Positions 59,627-64,000 of a DNA stretch of 64,000 nucleotides are shown piece after piece. The DNA is from 'Nostoc azollae' 0708. GTDB lineage: Bacteria; Cyanobacteriota; Cyanobacteriia; Cyanobacteriales; Nostocaceae. Location of the stretch: NCBI RefSeq assembly GCF_000196515.1, contig NC_014248.1, forward strand, positions 2,980,001 through 3,044,000, given 5' to 3'. Position numbers and translations under genes: made by a program. Under the pieces are notes generated by a model that saw only the letters and a list, made by a program, of their open reading frames with translations, searched no databases and was not told the origin of the DNA. Within the stretch, counting starts at the first letter, position 1. Each line of letters starts with the position of its first letter.

Positions 59627-59705
59627 TCTAAATCCTCAACTCTGAGTTCTCAACTTTTACCGAAAATCTACAGTTCTATCTTCTAGTTTTTACCCAAATT
59701 TTCCT

Positions 59706-60299
59706 ATGCCTATTGGTATTCCCAAAGTTCCCTATCGCCTCCCTGGTAGCAACTATGAGCAATGGATCGATCTCGAAGATCGTCTATTTCGGGAGCGAAT
59801 TATTTTTTTGACAGAGGAAGTAGATGACGGTATTGCCAATGCAATTGTCGCTTATTTCCTCTATTTAGATTCCGATGATCAGACAAAGCCGATTTATCTG
59901 TATATCAATTCTCCTGGTGGATCTGTCACCGCAGGCATGGCAATTTATGACACCATGCAGTACATCAAATCTGAAGTAGTGACAATTTGTGTTGGGTTAG
60001 CGGCTTCAATGGGATCTTTTCTATTAGCTACTGGGACTCAAGGCAAACGTCTGGCTCTACCTCACTCCCGAATCATGATTCACCAACCTTCTGGTGGAAC
60101 TCGTGGACAAGCAACTGATATTCAAATTGAAGCTCAGGAAATTCTGCGAATTCGTAGTCAGCTAAATCAGATTTATGCTGATAACACTGGTCAAGCTTTG
60201 GCCAAGATTGAAAAAGATATGGATCGTGATTTCTTCATGTCTGCTCAAGAAGCGAAAGAATATGGTTTAATTGACCGTGTGATTGAAGAACGCCTGTAG
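59706..60299 (+). CDS. clpP: ATP-dependent Clp protease proteolytic subunit (ClpP3-type)
   Basis: A 197-residue catalytic ClpP. Ser is in [11 protein letters not shown], His in [11 protein letters not shown] and Asp in [20 protein letters not shown]. The N-terminus [20 protein letters not shown] is that of the cyanobacterial ClpP3 type, which assembles with ClpR. It is the third gene of the clpR group. The window's other clpP (32856) pairs with clpX. Confidence 0.95.
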   Translation: MPIGIPKVPYRLPGSNYEQWIDLEDRLFRERIIFLTEEVDDGIANAIVAYFLYLDSDDQTKPIYLYINSPGGSVTAGMAIYDTMQYIKSEVVTICVGLAASMGSFLLATGTQGKRLALPHSRIMIHQPSGGTRGQATDIQIEAQEILRIRSQLNQIYADNTGQALAKIEKDMDRDFFMSAQEAKEYGLIDRVIEERL

Positions 60300-60399
60300 A
60301 AAGGAAAAAATAAATTCAAAATTCAAAATTCGAAATTCAAAATGAAGAATTCCTATTTTTGAATTTTCAACTTTGAATTTTGGATTGGAGTAAAGCAAT

Positions 60400-61014
60400 A
60401 TGGATATCGGAGATTGCTACCGTTTATTGGGGTTAAGGTCAGGGGCCTCTTTTGCTGAAATCAAAGCGTCTTACCGCCGACTAGTACAGCAATATCATCC
60501 CGATATCAACCCAGATGATGAAAAATCTAAAGAAAAATTTATCGCTTTGACTGAGGCTTATAAATTCCTACAAACAGTTGTACCGCAAGAGGAAATAGCC
60601 CCAAAATCAATTAGTTCATCTGCCGCATCAAGTTTACTCAGTGATTACACCGAGGTAAAATCCCAGGAGTCAGCATCAACAACAACTATAATGCCACATC
60701 CACCAACCGTAGAGGACATAGAACAACGGTTAAAGTGGAAGACTTATGAGCAGTTGCAGCGGTTTTTACAACAAAAACGTTTTCCTCAGGCGATCGCACT
60801 GGTGGAAGCTTTAGCAGCAAGATTGCCAGAAGATATAGAAGTACGTCAATGGCAAGCGATCGCTTATCAAATTTGGGGCAGGGCTTTAATTGCTGAAAAA
60901 CAACTCCCAAAAGCTAGAATCTATCTTAAAAAAGCTATCAAGACAGATCCTTTCAACAAGGCTCTGTTAATAGAAGTGCAGCGAGATTTTGAAATTTTGG
61001 GGATTAAACCTTAG
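60400..61014 (+). CDS. J-domain (DnaJ-like) protein with a helical C-terminus
   Basis: A 204-residue protein. The N-terminal J domain (about 5-66) has the HPD motif in YRRLVQQYHPDINPDDE, which stimulates Hsp70 ATPase. A Ser-rich linker (residues 67-105) leads to a C-terminal tetratricopeptide-like helical part (FPQAIALVEALAARLPED; LPKARIYLKKAIKTDPFN). No Gly/Phe or zinc domain. Such proteins act as DnaK co-chaperones for particular clients. It lies 100 bp after clpP, separated by an attcaaa-type repeat, and converges with the Rieske gene. Confidence 0.9.
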   Translation: MDIGDCYRLLGLRSGASFAEIKASYRRLVQQYHPDINPDDEKSKEKFIALTEAYKFLQTVVPQEEIAPKSISSSAASSLLSDYTEVKSQESASTTTIMPHPPTVEDIEQRLKWKTYEQLQRFLQQKRFPQAIALVEALAARLPEDIEVRQWQAIAYQIWGRALIAEKQLPKARIYLKKAIKTDPFNKALLIEVQRDFEILGIKP

Positions 61015-61031
61015 GATTTATTGAAATTAGC

Positions 61032-62360
61032 TCATTTCTCAGCATGGATATAGTCTACAAAGTAGAATTTAGGAATGAGCCAAAATTTCAACCAAGAATA
61101 AACTCCCAATCCTAAAAGTGCTGTAATGACCACTGGTAGACCTAGCTGCATACGTAAAGCATCAGAAAGAACTGCAACTCCACAAACAGAAGTTACAACA
61201 TAGGTTAAAAGCAAGATTTGTAATCTTTGTAGATTTTTCAGCGCCTTCCGGCAACTACTACAATGTTGGGTATGTTGGTGGTAACGATCCAACATGACAG
61301 CACGGTTGTTATTGATTTTAGTTTCTGGATTACTAATTCCCACCTTACTCCAAGGTAGTTGACCATGACAATATTTATCAAACCAAGTCCGAAACTCAAT
61401 TACTAAACGATCTGCGCTTGTAGGCAACTTATAGGCAGTTTTCCAACTTTCGCTTTCTTGTCTTTGTTGCAATAAATATTCTTGCTGATGTAGCAGCATC
61501 ATATCTCCGTCTAGAACTAGATTCCGTATTTTGATGTGTTCCCACCAACGCGGTATAAGATAATGCAGGTTTTTGGCAAAGTTGCGAGTAAACTGAGCAA
61601 CAATTCTAGATTTACCAGGAGAAACTGGTACACAATAAACTATCAATCCTAATTTCTTGTCAGTGTCACCAATACTAATTGCATACTCTAACAGACAAGG
61701 TGGTTGAAAAGTGATTGTTGTGGGCAAGGCTTTGGAAATGGAAACTTCAATTAAATTGATTGTTGATTGGACAACATTAAGAGGAATGGATGTTGCTTTG
61801 TCACGATTACCCTGTACCCCATGATGAGAAAAGGGAACATGACTAGGATCTGCTACATTTTCTACTAAGGTTTGCCAATCATATTCTAAGTCACGAATAT
61901 AAGAAGACCAGACAAAACCTTTGTTAGTATCTATGTGTGGTGATAAAGGTAGGGGTGTAGTTGCAGCTAGTTCCGCTGATTTAGCATCAGGCCAAACCCA
62001 GAGTAAATCATTTTCTTGCCGCACTGGTAGGGAAAGTACACAGAAATTTTGTTGATTTTTAGCTACAAGTTGAGGATTCTCAGCTTGAGGAATGTGAGTA
62101 CAAATACCCCGACCATCAAACTGCCAACCGTGATAACTACACATGAGATTCCCAGTTTTATCGTCTACTCTTCCTTCACTCAAGGGTGCAAGACGGTGAG
62201 GACACTGATCTAAAAATACACGGTAATTGTCTGCATCTCTAGGCTTCCATATAACTAATCGAATTCCTAATAAAGTTACGGGAACAGGTCGCGGTGAATC
62301 AAGGTCCTCAACTGGTGAGAGAGGATACCAGTGGTGGAAAAAGTTGAATTCAGCTTGCAT
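61032..62360 (-). CDS. Rieske oxygenase of the pheophorbide a oxygenase (PaO/Tic55-like) family
   Basis: A 442-residue protein. The Rieske [2Fe-2S] motifs are QCPHRLAPLSEG (CxH, about 49-60) and LMCSYHGWQFDG (CxxH). The mononuclear iron motif NVADPSHVPFSHHG follows at about 164-177. A C-terminal CxxC (CSSCRKAL) precedes two hydrophobic segments (about 380-435, IVAVLSDAL-type and ITALLGLGVYSWLKFWLI). The CxxC plus membrane tail is the plan of the plant PaO, Tic55 and PTC52 group. The substrate in cyanobacteria is unknown. Confidence 0.9.
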   Translation of the reverse strand: MQAEFNFFHHWYPLSPVEDLDSPRPVPVTLLGIRLVIWKPRDADNYRVFLDQCPHRLAPLSEGRVDDKTGNLMCSYHGWQFDGRGICTHIPQAENPQLVAKNQQNFCVLSLPVRQENDLLWVWPDAKSAELAATTPLPLSPHIDTNKGFVWSSYIRDLEYDWQTLVENVADPSHVPFSHHGVQGNRDKATSIPLNVVQSTINLIEVSISKALPTTITFQPPCLLEYAISIGDTDKKLGLIVYCVPVSPGKSRIVAQFTRNFAKNLHYLIPRWWEHIKIRNLVLDGDMMLLHQQEYLLQQRQESESWKTAYKLPTSADRLVIEFRTWFDKYCHGQLPWSKVGISNPETKINNNRAVMLDRYHQHTQHCSSCRKALKNLQRLQILLLTYVVTSVCGVAVLSDALRMQLGLPVVITALLGLGVYSWLKFWLIPKFYFVDYIHAEK

Positions 62361-62409
62361 TTGACTTCTTCTAAGAATCTTAGATAAGTAAGGGTGTAAT
62401 AAGAATTTT

Positions 62410-62670
62410 ATGTCTCAATCTGCAATTACTGTCACTATTAAATTGTTTGCTGCTTATCAGGAAGCGTATAGTCTGAGCGAATTAGTGCTGTAATTTCCTC
62501 ATCGTACACCAGTAAAAGCGGTATGTGATCGCTTCATCTCTGAACACCCACAACTAGCAAAATGGCCTGAAGTTACCAGTTTTGGTATCAATCTTATCTT
62601 TGTCGAATCACACACCCCTCTTAAAGATGGTGATGAAGTAGTACTCATTCCACCCGTTAGCGGTGGTTGA
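62410..62670 (+). pseudogene. moaD: MoaD/ThiS-family sulfur carrier gene with a premature stop
   Basis: An 87-codon frame from ATG 62410, reading MSQSAITVTIKLFAAYQEAY and ending VVLIPPVSGG with the Gly-Gly carrier tail. Codon 28 is TAA (62491-62493), where a Glu (GAA) is expected (SELVL-stop-FPHRTPVKAV). The rest is intact, so this is a single nonsense mutation. The family supplies sulfur in molybdopterin synthesis, or related carrier work. It precedes thrC in the same direction. Confidence 0.85.
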
Positions 62671-62716
62671 ATCAGTTATCAGTTATGAGTTGTTCTTCTC
62701 CACATCTTCCCCAATC

Positions 62717-62743
62717 CATACCCGACTATTTTTATCGGGTATG
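62717..62743 (+). terminator. 9-bp hairpin before thrC
   Basis: The stem catacccga (62717-62725) / tcgggtatg (62735-62743) has a 9-nt loop. It sits between the moaD-like gene and thrC. It may end transcription of the former or be a leader structure of thrC. Confidence 0.4.
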
Positions 62744-62811
62744 TTTGACGTGCATTTTTGCTCGTGTTACTATCATTCCAAAGTTGATGGAAATACGGGG
62801 ACAGCTAGTTT

Positions 62812-64000
62812 ATGACTCAGGCGATCGCAAACTTAAACCAAGCCAACACTTCCATATTGAAAGCACTGAAGTGTAAAGAATGTGGAGCAGAATATGAACT
62901 CCAAGCTAGTCATGTTTGTGAGTTATGCTTTGGTCCATTGGAAGTAAAGTATGACTATGATGTTTTGCGTCAGTCTGTAAGTCGAAAAAGTATTGAAACT
63001 GGTCCCAACTCTATTTGGCGTTATCGTCACTTTTTACCCATTACTACCGATAATTACATAGATGTGGGAACGGGTATGACTCCCCTGGTACGTTCCCAGC
63101 GTCTTGCCCGTCGCCTGGGTTTAAATAAACTTTATATTAAAAATGATGCCGTCAACATGCCTACCCTGAGCTTTAAGGATCGGGTGGTAACAGTTGCACT
63201 AAGTAGAGCTAGAGAATTAGGATTTACGACTGTTTCCTGTGCAAGTACTGGCAACTTGGCAAATTCAACCGCTGCGATCGCAGCCCATGCTGGTTTAGAT
63301 TGTTGTGTTTTTATTCCTGCTGACTTAGAAGCTGGTAAAGTATTGGGTAGCTTAATTTACAGCCCTACTCTCATGGCTGTAAAAGGAAATTACGATCAAG
63401 TTAACCGTCTCTGCTCAGAAGTTGCTAATACACACGGCTGGGGTTTTGTCAATATTAATTTACGTCCTTATTACTCCGAAGGTTCCAAAACACTAGGCTT
63501 TGAAGTTGCAGAACAACTAGGGTGGGAACTACCTGACCATATAGTTGCACCACTCGCTTCTGGTTCTCTCTTCACCAAAATTTATAAAGGTTTCAAAGAA
63601 TTTACAGAAGTTGGTTTGCTAGAAGGTAAGAATGTTCGTTTCAGCGGCGCACAAGCGGAAGGATGTTCCCCCATAGCCACAGCTTTTAAAGAAAAAAGAG
63701 ACTTTATTCAACCCGTTAAACCGAATACCATCGCTAAATCTATCGCCATTGGCAACCCAGCAGATGGAGTTTATGCTGTAGAAATCGCTCAAAAAACAGG
63801 CGGTAACATTGAATCTGTCAATGATGCAGAAATTATTAACGGTATCAAACTACTAGCAGAAACTGAAGGTATCTTCACAGAAACCGCAGGTGGTACAACT
63901 GTTGCCGTCCTGAAAAAATTAGTAGAAGCTGGCAAAATAGATCCAGATGAAACTACAGTGGTTTACATCACTGGTAACGGTTTAAAAACCCAAGAAGCAA
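62812..64000 (+). CDS. thrC: Threonine synthase (runs off the window end)
   Basis: The frame is open from ATG 62812 to 64000 (396 codons visible). The N-terminus has a zinc-ribbon-like pair (LKCKECGAEYELQASHVCEL). The PLP-binding Lys lies in LSFKDRVVTVAL and is followed by VSCASTGNLANSTAAIAAHA. The phosphate-binding VYITGNG appears at the end. It converts O-phosphohomoserine to threonine with PLP in the aspartate pathway. The stop lies beyond the window. Confidence 0.96.
   Translation, partial: MTQAIANLNQANTSILKALKCKECGAEYELQASHVCELCFGPLEVKYDYDVLRQSVSRKSIETGPNSIWRYRHFLPITTDNYIDVGTGMTPLVRSQRLARRLGLNKLYIKNDAVNMPTLSFKDRVVTVALSRARELGFTTVSCASTGNLANSTAAIAAHAGLDCCVFIPADLEAGKVLGSLIYSPTLMAVKGNYDQVNRLCSEVANTHGWGFVNINLRPYYSEGSKTLGFEVAEQLGWELPDHIVAPLASGSLFTKIYKGFKEFTEVGLLEGKNVRFSGAQAEGCSPIATAFKEKRDFIQPVKPNTIAKSIAIGNPADGVYAVEIAQKTGGNIESVNDAEIINGIKLLAETEGIFTETAGGTTVAVLKKLVEAGKIDPDETTVVYITGNGLKTQEA

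Noticed and set aside
62667-62876. 69-codon frame before thrC
   Set aside because: Overlaps the thrC start in another frame and has no family resemblance.

Overview
This window looks like the chromosome of a filamentous, heterocyst-forming-type cyanobacterium (Nostocales). Evidence: the partial 16S rRNA carries the complement of the cyanobacteria-specific 359-type site (about 554-573); HIP1 palindromes (gcgatcgc) are scattered through the intact genes; heptamer-type short tandem repeats lie between genes; and the protein repertoire (ClpR, RNase J, a PaO/Tic55-type Rieske oxygenase, a DnaB intein at the Synechocystis-type site) is cyanobacterial. The large share of broken genes and dead transposons resembles the eroded genome of the fern symbiont 'Nostoc azollae'. 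That match is inference, not demonstrated here.

Layout. 1-1100: 5' part of 16S rRNA (minus strand) and its promoter. 1428-5800: phasin-like protein, FKBP isomerase, dnaB with a natural mini-intein, rplI, gloB. 6062-12580: a plus-strand polysaccharide cluster (GT4, an ABC exporter with an unusual histidine-kinase-like tail, a GT10 fucosyltransferase-like enzyme, two related DxD glycosyltransferases). 12757-18983: a membrane protein plus UbiB-type kinase, an orphan cyanobacterial protein, nadA and a metallophosphoesterase. 19065: tRNA-Ser(UGA). 19250-25900: a graveyard of IS66-, IS1634- and IS701-type remnants, one of which interrupts an ATPase gene. 26047-30082: rnj, dapA, asd. 31246-35883: tig-clpP-clpX and an alpha/beta hydrolase. 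35900-38780: a DUF29 gene split by a MITE, then nested ISKra4/IS701 remnants. 38782-42817: a GntR regulator, a dienelactone hydrolase gene split by an IS5-type element, and an S1-domain protein. 43500-53340: a second, denser mobile zone with two 1201-bp IS630 copies, a second 909-bp IS5 copy, an IS4 element with a 10-bp target duplication, an IS66 remnant split by another small element, and fragments of VOC, XRE and unknown genes. 53604-56137: a tandem VWA pair. 56388-57620: RTX-type and transposase remnants. 58232-62360: two Clp-like subunits without catalytic residues, an active-type ClpP, a DnaJ-domain protein and a Rieske oxygenase. 62410-64000: a moaD-like gene with a premature stop, then thrC, which runs off the window.

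How genes work together. The 6-12.5 kb cluster should build and export a surface glycan. The tig-clpP-clpX group and the clpR-clpR-like-clpP group together supply four Clp core subunits plus an unfoldase. dapA and asd sit together as the first steps of lysine/threonine synthesis, and thrC ends the threonine branch. Much of the accessory DNA is decaying. Target duplications and restored reading frames let several insertions be reconstructed exactly.
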